Of a stretch of 64,000 nt of DNA, positions 57,094 through 64,000 are shown in pieces (position 1 is the first letter of the stretch; each line of letters starts with the position of its first letter). The notes under the pieces are model-generated. The model saw nothing but the letters and a program-made list of their open reading frames with translations, was not told where the DNA came from and made no database searches. This stretch comes from Streptomyces sp. CB09001 (GTDB taxonomy: Bacteria > Actinomycetota > Actinomycetes > Streptomycetales > Streptomycetaceae): positions 7,121,001 to 7,185,000 of the forward strand of contig NZ_CP026730.1 in NCBI RefSeq assembly GCF_003369795.1. The letters are read 5' to 3'. A program made the translations under genes and the position numbers.

Positions 57094-58044
57094 CTACTCC
57101 TTGACGCTTCCGGCGGCGAGACCGGACTGCCAGTACTTCTGGAGCAGCAGGAACGCGGCGATCAGCGGCAGGATGGTGATCAGCGAGCCGGTGACGACGA
57201 GGTTGAAGACGGCCTCGCCGCCCGCGGTCGCGGCCTGCTGGTTCCAGCTGTTGAGCCCCAGGGTCAGCGGGTACCAGTCGGGGTCCTTGAGCATGACCAG
57301 CGGCAGGAAGTAGTTGTTCCAGGTGGCGACCATGGTGAACAGCAGGACGGTGACGATGCCGGGCGCCAGCAGCGGCAGGGCGACCCGGAAGAAGGTGCGC
57401 ACCTCGCCCGCCCCGTCGATGCGGGCGGCCTCCATCAGCTCGGTCGGGATGGCCTCGGTCGCGAACACCCACATCAGATAGAGGCCGAAGGGCGAGATCA
57501 GGGACGGGATGATCACCGCCCAGGGGGTGTTGGTGAGGCCCATCTTGCTGAACATCAGGAAGGTCGGCACCGCCAGCGCCGTCCCCGGCACGGCCACCGC
57601 GCCGATGACGACGGCGAAGACGGCGCGTCGGCCGGGGAAGTCGAACTTGGCGAGCGCGTAACCGCCGAGCACGGCGAGGAAGGTGGCACCGCCCGCGCCG
57701 AGCCCCACGTACAGCAGGGTGTTGAGCAGCCAGCGGGTGAAGACGCCGTCGTGGTACGTGAACGTCTCGGTGATGTTGTCCCACAGCGCGAAGTCGCCGT
57801 CGAACCAGAGCCCGGCGGAACGGGACAGCCCCTCCTGCGTCTTGGTGGCGCTGATGGCCAGCCAGACCAGCGGAACCAGGCTGTACAGCAGGACGAGCGA
57901 GGTGAGCACGGTCAGCAGCACGCTGCGCCGGGGCTGGTCGGCGGAGTGCCGGCGCCGGGGGGTACGCAGCCGCGGGGCGGAGCGGGAGGTGCCGGACGGC
58001 GTGGGCGCGGAACGGTCCGAGGCGGTGGCGACGGGACTGGTCAT
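57094..58044 (-). CDS. Carbohydrate ABC transporter permease (MalG-type)
   Basis: 316 residues, six helices after a basic N-terminal tail of ~40 residues. VAVPGTALAVPTFLMFSKMGLTNTPWAVIIPSLISPFGLYLM and the EAA loop (EAARIDGAGEVRTFFRVALPLLAPG) identify the CUT1 inner-membrane component that contacts the ATPase. It starts 7 bp after the stop of the MalF-type permease. No ATPase gene is in this operon, so a shared MsiK-type ATPase encoded elsewhere is expected, as in other Streptomyces sugar importers. Confidence 0.94.
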   Translation of the reverse strand: MTSPVATASDRSAPTPSGTSRSAPRLRTPRRRHSADQPRRSVLLTVLTSLVLLYSLVPLVWLAISATKTQEGLSRSAGLWFDGDFALWDNITETFTYHDGVFTRWLLNTLLYVGLGAGGATFLAVLGGYALAKFDFPGRRAVFAVVIGAVAVPGTALAVPTFLMFSKMGLTNTPWAVIIPSLISPFGLYLMWVFATEAIPTELMEAARIDGAGEVRTFFRVALPLLAPGIVTVLLFTMVATWNNYFLPLVMLKDPDWYPLTLGLNSWNQQAATAGGEAVFNLVVTGSLITILPLIAAFLLLQKYWQSGLAAGSVKE

Positions 58045-58051
58045 CGCTGCT

Positions 58052-58978
58052 TCACACTCCCTTGCGCATGCCGCGCAGCTGCACGGCGTAGGCGATGACC
58101 ATGGTGATCAGCCCCATGACGATGGCGACCGTCGCGGAGTAGTTGTGCTGCTGCCCGTTGAAGGACAGCGCGTACGTGTAGTAGTTCGGCGTGTAGTCGG
58201 TGGTGATCGCGTTGCGCGCCAGGGGCTGCAGGATGCTGGGCTCGTTGAAGAGCTGGAAACTGCCGATGATCGAGAAGATCGTGGCGATCACCAGGGCCCC
58301 GCGGATGGCCGGGAGCTTGATGGCGGTGATCACGCGGATCTGCCCGGCGCCGTCGATCTGCGCCGCCTCGTACAGCGAGTGCGGCACGACGCGCAGCGCC
58401 GAGTAGAAGATCAGCATGTTGTAGCCGACGAACTCCCAGGTCACGATGTTGCCGATGGAGGCGAGCACCAGGTCCGGGGAGAGCGGGTCGGGCAGCGAGA
58501 CGCCCAGCGCGCCGTTGATGTCACCGACCAGGCCGAAGCGGGTGCCGTACATGAAGCCCCACATCAGGGTGGCCACCACGGCGGGCACGGCGTACGGCAG
58601 GAAGATGGAGATGCGGAAGAAGCTCCGGCCGTAGAGGCGGCCGCTGTCCAGCGCGAGGGCCACGAGCAGCGCGATGCCGAGCATGATCGGCACCTGTACG
58701 GCGAGGAAGAGCGAGACCCGGCCGAGCGAGGCCCAGAACCGGTCGTCCTTGAGCGCCTCGCCGTAGTTGTCGAGGCCGACGAAGGTGGTCCCGCCGATCA
58801 GCTGGTCGCGGAAGAGGCTGAGGTAGACCGAGTACGCGAGGGGCGCGAGGAACACCAGGGCGAAGACGGCCACGAAGGGGCCGAGGAAGCCCCACCCCGT
58901 CCAGGAACGGCGGTCCCGCCTCACCGGGGGCGGAGCCGGCCGCGGCTCGGCGGCGGCCGGCGGTTGCAGCGTCGTCAT
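58052..58978 (-). CDS. Carbohydrate ABC transporter permease (MalF-type)
   Basis: 308 residues with six helices. GWGFLGPFVAVFALVFLAPLAYSVYLSLF opens; the EAA loop is EAAQIDGAGQIRVITAIKLPAIRG near residue 210. It pairs with the MalG-type permease to form the channel. First gene of the operon, reading away from the LacI gene; the start lies 39 bp from the nearer operator, so bound repressor would block transcription. Substrate inferred from the operon as galacto-oligosaccharides. Confidence 0.94.
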   Translation of the reverse strand: MTTLQPPAAAEPRPAPPPVRRDRRSWTGWGFLGPFVAVFALVFLAPLAYSVYLSLFRDQLIGGTTFVGLDNYGEALKDDRFWASLGRVSLFLAVQVPIMLGIALLVALALDSGRLYGRSFFRISIFLPYAVPAVVATLMWGFMYGTRFGLVGDINGALGVSLPDPLSPDLVLASIGNIVTWEFVGYNMLIFYSALRVVPHSLYEAAQIDGAGQIRVITAIKLPAIRGALVIATIFSIIGSFQLFNEPSILQPLARNAITTDYTPNYYTYALSFNGQQHNYSATVAIVMGLITMVIAYAVQLRGMRKGV

Positions 58979-59016
58979 GTCGTTCCTCGCTCGTCCACGT
59001 CCTGGAGCTTCGCCTG

Positions 59017-59032
59017 ATGTTTACGTAAACAT
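59017..59032. promoter_or_regulatory. LacI operator 1 (ATGTTTACGTAAACAT)
   Basis: Perfect 16-bp palindrome 39 bp upstream of the first permease start. Identical to operator 2; AT-rich core stands out sharply from the surrounding GC-rich sequence. Confidence 0.88.
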
Positions 59033-59061
59033 GGCGCACCGCGAAAGAGCGACGACCTGTT

Positions 59062-59077
59062 ATGTTTACGTAAACAT
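59062..59077. promoter_or_regulatory. LacI operator 2 (ATGTTTACGTAAACAT)
   Basis: Second perfect copy, 45 bp centre to centre from operator 1 and 94 bp upstream of the LacI start. The spacing of about four helical turns suits cooperative or looped binding. Confidence 0.88.
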
Positions 59078-59170
59078 CTGATGGCGGCATGTCTACACTG
59101 CCCCGATGACGACGGTCAAGGGTCCTTCCGCACCGGGACCCGACAGCGACAGAGAGGCGGCTGACGGCGA

Positions 59171-60229
59171 GTGAGCACGGCTGAGGAAGTCCCGACGAGC
59201 GCACCCGTGCCACCCCGGCGCGGCCGGGACCGCACGGCCTCCATGGCGGACGTGGCCCGGCTGGCCGGAGTCTCCTCGCAGACCGTCTCCCGCGTCTCCA
59301 ACGGCTACGCGGGCGTGACCGAGGAGACCCGGCAACAGGTGCTGGCGGCCATGAAGGAGCTGGGCTACCGGCCCAACAGCGCGGCCCGGGCCCTCAAGCG
59401 GGGCGAGTTCCGCACCATCGGCGTCATCACCTTCACGCTGGCCACCACGGGCAACGTGCGCACCCTGGAGGCCATCGCGACCTCCGCGGCGAGCGAGGGG
59501 TACGCGGTGACGCTGCTCCCGGTCGCCGTCCCCACCCAGGACGAGGTGCGCGGCGCGTTCTCGCGGCTGGAGGAACTGGCCGTCGACGCGGTCATCGTCA
59601 TCATGGAGGTCCACCTCCTGGACGCGGCCTCCCTCAAACTGCCGCCGCACGTCCAGGTCGTCGTGGTCGACTCCGACGCCGGCGACACCTACACGGTCGT
59701 CGACACCGACCAGGCCGGCGGCAGCCGCGCCGCCGTGCGCCACCTGCTGGACCTCGGGCACGACACGGTGTGGCACCTGGGCGGCCCCGAAGGCTCCTTC
59801 GCCGCCCAGCGCCGCACCGACGCCTGGCGGCGCACCCTCACCGAGGCCGGCCGCACCCCGCCGCCGCTCGTGAGGGGCGACTGGTCGGCGGAGTCCGGCT
59901 ACCGGGCCGGCCTGGAACTCGCCGCCCGCGAGGACTGCACCGCCGTCTTCGCGGCCAACGACCAGATGGCCCTCGGCCTGCTGCGCGCCCTGCACGAACG
60001 CGGCCGGCGCGTGCCCGAGGACGTCAGCGTCATCGGCTTCGACGACATCGCCGAGGCCGGTTCCTTCCTGCCCCCGCTGACCACCGTCCACCAGGACTTC
60101 GCCGAGGTCGGGCGGCTGTGCGTGCGGGCCGTGCTGCGCACGATGCGCGAGGCGGGTCCGCAGCGGGGCACCACGCTGGTGCCCACCCGGCTGGTGACCC
60201 GCGCGAGCACGGCGCCGCCGCCCGCGTAG
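59171..60229 (+). CDS. LacI family transcriptional regulator of the galactan operon
   Basis: 352 residues. HTH and hinge: SMADVARLAGVSSQTVSRVSNGYAGVTEETRQQV at ~18-52, hinge RPNSAARALKRGE, then the periplasmic-binding-like effector domain (TIGVITFTLATTGNV, VFAANDQMALGLLRAL, VIGFDDIAEAGSFLPPLTTVHQDF). Divergent from the ABC/glycosidase operon with two identical operators in between, so it should repress both directions until a galactoside binds. GTG 59171 follows a GGCGG-type site. The effector is inferred. Confidence 0.93.
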   Translation: MSTAEEVPTSAPVPPRRGRDRTASMADVARLAGVSSQTVSRVSNGYAGVTEETRQQVLAAMKELGYRPNSAARALKRGEFRTIGVITFTLATTGNVRTLEAIATSAASEGYAVTLLPVAVPTQDEVRGAFSRLEELAVDAVIVIMEVHLLDAASLKLPPHVQVVVVDSDAGDTYTVVDTDQAGGSRAAVRHLLDLGHDTVWHLGGPEGSFAAQRRTDAWRRTLTEAGRTPPPLVRGDWSAESGYRAGLELAAREDCTAVFAANDQMALGLLRALHERGRRVPEDVSVIGFDDIAEAGSFLPPLTTVHQDFAEVGRLCVRAVLRTMREAGPQRGTTLVPTRLVTRASTAPPPA

Positions 60230-60338
60230 GGGGAGGGGACCCGCGAACGGCCGCGAGGGGACGCGGGGCCGGTTTAGGAGCGGCCGCGACGGTAACCCCA
60301 CACACCGACCGTCGTCCCCGCACGCCTGGGAGAGCCCC

Positions 60339-62141
60339 ATGACCCAAGTCGCCGACTATGTGCTCCAGCGCCTGTCCGAGTGGGGCGTCCAGCGGGTGTA
60401 CGGCTATCCGGGCGACGGCATCAACGGTCTGCTCGGCGCTTTCGACCGGGCCGACGGCGACCCCGAGTTCATCCAGGCCAGGCACGAGGAGATGGCCGCG
60501 TTCATGGCCTGCGGCCACGCCAAGTTCACCGGCGAGGTGGGCTGTTGCGTCGCCACCTCGGGGCCGGGCGCCGTCCACCTGCTCAACGGCCTGTACGACG
60601 CCAAGCTCGACCACCAGCCCGTGGTGGCGGTGGTGGGCCAGCAGAAGCGGCTGTCGCTGGGCACCCACTACCAGCAGGAGATCGCCCTCGACCAGCTGTT
60701 CGCGGACGTGTCCGAGTACTGCCAGATGGTCGTGCACCCGGGCCAGGCCCGGCACGTCATCGACCGGGCCTTCAAGACCGCGCTGACCACCCGGGGCGTC
60801 GCCACCGTCATCATCCCGGGCGACATCCAGGAGGAGGAGGCCCAGCCCTCCCCGCCCAGGGAGCACGGCTCCGTCTTCTCCAGCGTCGGCTGGAGCAGGC
60901 CGCGGGTGCTGCCCGACCTCGACGAGCTGCGCAAGGCCGCCGACGTGCTCAACGCGGGCAACAAGGTCGCGATGCTCGTCGGCCAGGGCGCGGCGAACGC
61001 GGAGGCCGAGGTGAAGGAGGTCGCCGAACTGCTCGGCGCCGGCGTCGCCAAGGCCCTGCTCGGCCGCCAGGTCCTGCCCGACGACCTGCCCTACGTCACC
61101 GGCCCCATCGGCCTGCTGGGCAGCAAGGCCAGCGACAACATGATCCAGGGCTGCGACACCCTGCTCATGGTCGGCAGCAGCTTCCCGTACTCGGAGTGGC
61201 TGCCCGAGGAGGGGCAGGCCCGGGGCGTCGAGATCGACATCGACGGCCGCATGATCGGCATCCGCTACCCCATGGACGCCCACCTCGTCGGCGACTCCCG
61301 GGAGACCCTGCGCGCCCTGATCCCGATGCTCCAGCGCAAGGCGGACCGGGGCTGGCGGGAGAAGATCGAGAAGGACGTCCGGGAGTGGCACGACCTGTGC
61401 GACCGCTGGGCGGGCGAGCACTTCGGCAAGACCATCAACCCCCAGGCCGTCGCCGCCGAACTCTCCCCGCGGCTGCCGGACGACGTCATCCTGACGGCCG
61501 ACTCCGGTTCGGGCACCAACTGGTGGGCGCGCCACCTCCTGCTGCGCGACGGCATGCAGGCCTCGCTCTCCGGCACCCTGGCCACGATGGGCCCGGGGAC
61601 GCCGTACGCCATCGCGGCGCGGTTCGCGTACCCCGAGCGTCCGGTGATCGCCTTCATCGGGGACGGTGCCTTCCAGATGAACGGCATGAACGAGATGATC
61701 ACCGTCAAGCGCTATCTGGACCGCCTGTCCGGGTCGGCACCGCTCATCTTCTGCGTGTTCAACAACCAGGACCTCAACCAGGTCACCTGGGAGCAGCGCG
61801 CCATGGCCGGCGACCCCAAGTACCCGGGCTCCCAGGACATCCCCGACGTCCCCTACGCCGCCTACGCCGAGCTCCTCGGCCTCAAGGGCATCGTCTGCGC
61901 CGACCCCAAGAAGGTCGGCTCCGCCTGGGACGAGGCGCTCGCCGCCGACCGGCCGGTGGTCCTGGAGTTCAAGGTCGACGCGGAGATCGCGCCGATCCCG
62001 CCGCACATCATGAAGGACCAGGGCAAGAAGGCCATCAAGGCGGCGCTGCACGACCCGGAGCTGACCGGGATCGCCACCAAGGGCGTACGCCAGAAGCTCA
62101 CCGAGTACGCCGGGCACCTCCCCGGCCGGGGCAGGAAGTGA
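60339..62141 (+). CDS. Thiamine pyrophosphate-dependent enzyme, pyruvate oxidase/dehydrogenase-like
   Basis: 600 residues with the three-domain fold of the pyruvate oxidase group. N-terminal catalytic region [19 protein letters not shown] has the activating Glu, central FAD-binding-like domain ~190-330, and C-terminal TPP domain with [13 protein letters not shown] (GDG...N) for Mg-[25 protein letters not shown] is the expected N-domain loop. Most likely decarboxylates pyruvate to acetate or acetyl phosphate. Transcribed with the next SDR (GTGA overlap). Acetolactate synthase-type activity cannot be excluded. Confidence 0.9.
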   Translation: MTQVADYVLQRLSEWGVQRVYGYPGDGINGLLGAFDRADGDPEFIQARHEEMAAFMACGHAKFTGEVGCCVATSGPGAVHLLNGLYDAKLDHQPVVAVVGQQKRLSLGTHYQQEIALDQLFADVSEYCQMVVHPGQARHVIDRAFKTALTTRGVATVIIPGDIQEEEAQPSPPREHGSVFSSVGWSRPRVLPDLDELRKAADVLNAGNKVAMLVGQGAANAEAEVKEVAELLGAGVAKALLGRQVLPDDLPYVTGPIGLLGSKASDNMIQGCDTLLMVGSSFPYSEWLPEEGQARGVEIDIDGRMIGIRYPMDAHLVGDSRETLRALIPMLQRKADRGWREKIEKDVREWHDLCDRWAGEHFGKTINPQAVAAELSPRLPDDVILTADSGSGTNWWARHLLLRDGMQASLSGTLATMGPGTPYAIAARFAYPERPVIAFIGDGAFQMNGMNEMITVKRYLDRLSGSAPLIFCVFNNQDLNQVTWEQRAMAGDPKYPGSQDIPDVPYAAYAELLGLKGIVCADPKKVGSAWDEALAADRPVVLEFKVDAEIAPIPPHIMKDQGKKAIKAALHDPELTGIATKGVRQKLTEYAGHLPGRGRK

Positions 62142-63181
62142 GCGGCACCCGGCACCGGGGGACGAAGGGCACCGAGGTCGTCGTCGTCACCGGCGCGACC
62201 GGCGGCGTCGGCCGGGCCACCGCCCGGGCCTTCGGCGCCCGCGGGGCCGCGGTGGCCCTGCTCGCGCGGGGCGAGTACGCCCTTCGGCGGGCGGCCGAGG
62301 AGGTCGAGAAGGCAGGCGGGCGGGCGCTGCCGCTGGTCGTGGACGTCGCCGACGCGGCGGCCGTGGACGAGGCGGCCGGCCGGGTCGAGGAGGAACTCGG
62401 CCCGATCGACGTCTGGGTGAACGCCGCGTTCTCGACCGTCTTCGCGCCCGTGCCGGAGATCCGGCCCGAGGAGCTGAGGCGGGCCACCGAGGTCACCTAC
62501 TTCGGCTTCGTCCACGGCACCCAGGCAGCCCTGCGGCGCATGACGCCGCGCGACCGAGGCACCATCGTCCAGGTCGGCTCGGCCCTGGCCGAACGCAGCG
62601 TCCCCCTCCAGGCCGTCTACTGCGGGGCCAAGCACGCCATCCAGGGGTTCACCGAGTCGCTGCGCTGCGAGCTGCTGCACGACCGCAGCGGGGTGCGGGT
62701 GACGATGGTGCAGATGCCCGGGCTCAACACGCCCCAGTTCAGCTGGGTCCTCACCCGGCTGCCCCGCCATCCCCGCCCGGTGGCCCCCGTCTACCAGCCC
62801 GAGGTGGCCGCCCGTGCCGTGCTGCACGCCGCGGACCATCCCGAGCGGCGCGTGTACTGGGTCGGGGGCTCCACCGTCGCCACCCTGCTGGGCCAGAAGT
62901 TCGCCCCGGGCCTTCTCGACCGCTACCTGGCCCGCACCGGCTACGACGGGCAGCAGACGGACGAGCCCGTCGACCCGTCGCGGCCCGTCAACCTCTGGAA
63001 GCCGCCGGACGACACCGCCCCCGACGACTACGGCGCACACGGGATCTTCGACGACGAGGCCCATCCGCGCAGCGTCCAGTTCTGGATATCCCGCAACCGC
63101 CGGCCGCTGGCCCTGGCCACGGCCGCGACCGGGGCGGTCGCCGCGGCCCTGGCCGGGGGCCTGCGCCGGCGCGCCTGCTGA
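62138..63181 (+). CDS. Short-chain dehydrogenase/reductase with C-terminal extension
   Basis: 347 residues. [18 protein letters not shown] at ~14-31, NAAFSTVF (in place of NNAG), and [11 protein letters not shown] as Tyr-Lys around 163-167. The ~80-residue C-terminal extension ends in a membrane-like segment ([17 protein letters not shown]), suggesting membrane attachment. GTG 62138 overlaps the stop of the TPP enzyme gene, so translation is coupled. A joint reaction on the product of that enzyme is inferred only. Confidence 0.88.
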   Translation: MSGTRHRGTKGTEVVVVTGATGGVGRATARAFGARGAAVALLARGEYALRRAAEEVEKAGGRALPLVVDVADAAAVDEAAGRVEEELGPIDVWVNAAFSTVFAPVPEIRPEELRRATEVTYFGFVHGTQAALRRMTPRDRGTIVQVGSALAERSVPLQAVYCGAKHAIQGFTESLRCELLHDRSGVRVTMVQMPGLNTPQFSWVLTRLPRHPRPVAPVYQPEVAARAVLHAADHPERRVYWVGGSTVATLLGQKFAPGLLDRYLARTGYDGQQTDEPVDPSRPVNLWKPPDDTAPDDYGAHGIFDDEAHPRSVQFWISRNRRPLALATAATGAVAAALAGGLRRRAC

Positions 63182-63184
63182 CCG

Positions 63185-63991
63185 TCAGTCCGGCGGTCTT
63201 CGGTCGATGTTCCGCGCCCACCAGTGGTGCTCGCAGAACCAGTGCCCGACCATCGCGCCGCCGAAGACGACGAACCCGACGCCGATCAGCCAGGACTCCA
63301 CCACCAGCACGATGCCGACCGCGCCGTAGCTGAACGCGTTGTCGAGGATCAGCGGCGTGAAGAAGAGGTACGAGAAGCCGCGCAGGCCGATCAGCCCCAC
63401 CATCGTGGCGAACGCCCCCGGCAGCAGGTCGCGCCAGCGGACCTGGCCGCCCAGCAGGAAGTGCTGGCCCCACCAGAAGAACAGCATGCCGCTGGCGGTC
63501 GACAGCGCGATCCGCGCCGTACCGTGCAGCGCGGTCCGCGTCTGCACCTCCTGGTAGAGGTAGGCGGTCAGCAGGACCACCCAGGTCATCTGGCGCCAGA
63601 TGCGGTGCCACGGGCCCGAGGGCAGTTCCCAGATGCGCTCGTAACCGTTCTGGACGCTCGCCGCGAAGGACACGCCGAACACGCCGAGCAGGATTCCGCC
63701 CCACACGCTCGTGGTGCCGACGACCTTGGTCGGCGGGCTGATGATGTCGGTCAGCACCTTGGCCGACCGCCCGGACAGGCCCATGCCGTCGGCCAGCCAC
63801 GAGGCGAAGCCCCCACGCCCCAGCGGGTCGGCCGCCGCCACCACGATCAGCAGCGGTGCCAGCGTGACCAGGGCGAGGGTGGCGAAGCCCATGGCCCTGT
63901 GCATCAGCTCCAGGTCCCGGCCGCGCCGGACCAGGGCGGACGCGGCCAGCCAGTCCCACACACGGTGGAACGGCCGCCACAACCGGTTCAC
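63185..63991 (-). CDS. YihY/BrkB family membrane protein
   Basis: 268 residues with six helices. ATLALVTLAPLLIVVAAADPLG, VWGGILLGVFGVSFAASVQNGYERIW and PGAFATMVGLIGLRGFSYLFFTPLI follow the YihY pattern, formerly named RNase BN but shown not to be a nuclease. GTG 63991 has GGAG at the window edge. It is separated by 3 bp from the convergent SDR stop. Function (envelope or transport) is unclear in the family. Confidence 0.9.
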   Translation of the reverse strand: MNRLWRPFHRVWDWLAASALVRRGRDLELMHRAMGFATLALVTLAPLLIVVAAADPLGRGGFASWLADGMGLSGRSAKVLTDIISPPTKVVGTTSVWGGILLGVFGVSFAASVQNGYERIWELPSGPWHRIWRQMTWVVLLTAYLYQEVQTRTALHGTARIALSTASGMLFFWWGQHFLLGGQVRWRDLLPGAFATMVGLIGLRGFSYLFFTPLILDNAFSYGAVGIVLVVESWLIGVGFVVFGGAMVGHWFCEHHWWARNIDRRPPD

Positions 63992-64000
63992 GGGTGCTCC

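Noticed and set aside
1-64000. tRNA, rRNA, insertion sequences, prophage or attachment sites
   Set aside because: I found no cloverleaf-like segment, transposase, integrase or terminal inverted repeats in reading the window; the direct repeats are local tandem duplications.

Overview
The window is very GC-rich actinobacterial chromosome, almost certainly Streptomyces. Codon third positions are nearly always G or C, GTG starts are frequent, several genes look leaderless, there are DmdR/IdeR-type iron boxes, and the gene families are typical of the genus (mycothiol-dependent isomerase, DUF574-type methyltransferase, PP2C/SpoIIE phosphatases, PucR, streptogrisin-like protease). I count about 59 protein genes. 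I see no rRNA, tRNA, CRISPR, transposase, phage or large biosynthetic cluster.

Layout. 1-10 kb: ATP-dependent DNA ligase (cut by the window edge), DHA2 exporter with divergent TetR, Fsr-like MFS transporter whose 3' end is tandemly triplicated, AraC regulator, DoxX-like protein and peroxiredoxin, a large PAS/GAF/PP2C/HATPase phosphatase, and a stand-alone LigD phosphoesterase. 10-23 kb: aldo/keto reductase, TauD-like dioxygenase, two hydrolases, YrdC-type protein, PucR regulator, a TetR-SDR-alcohol dehydrogenase operon behind a double palindrome, a mycothiol-type isomerase, an ion permease with an apparent CTG start, and a DoxX protein. 23-26 kb: a two-gene unit of a molybdopterin oxidoreductase that has lost all its [4Fe-4S] cysteines and a His-rich helical partner. 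26-36 kb: GNAT, a nucleotidyltransferase-BON-phosphoesterase operon, a second PP2C phosphatase, a SRPBCC protein followed by a frameshifted gene relic, a 35-bp minisatellite before a CPA2 antiporter, and a secreted serine protease. 36-44 kb: SRPBCC-FAD oxidoreductase-SDR operon, MSMEG_6728-like protein, EamA and MHS transporters (3' ends overlapping), secreted lipase, exonuclease. 44-50 kb: an iron(III)-siderophore importer (ATPase, lipoprotein, fused double permease) and an FMN-barrel protein, each behind an iron box. 50-60 kb: a galactan utilisation operon (ABC permeases, binding protein, GH42, GH30 and probably an O-acetyltransferase) facing a LacI regulator across two identical ATGTTTACGTAAACAT operators. 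60-64 kb: pyruvate oxidase-like TPP enzyme with an SDR, and a YihY/BrkB protein.

How the parts fit. Three regions have clear logic. The galactan locus secretes an endo-galactanase, imports the products and cleaves them in the cytoplasm. The iron locus is a self-contained xenosiderophore importer. The molybdopterin enzyme and its partner, joined by a GTGA overlap, form the least conventional unit. Several tandem repeats (168, 35, 21, 14 and 12 bp) and two gene relics show ongoing small-scale rearrangement.
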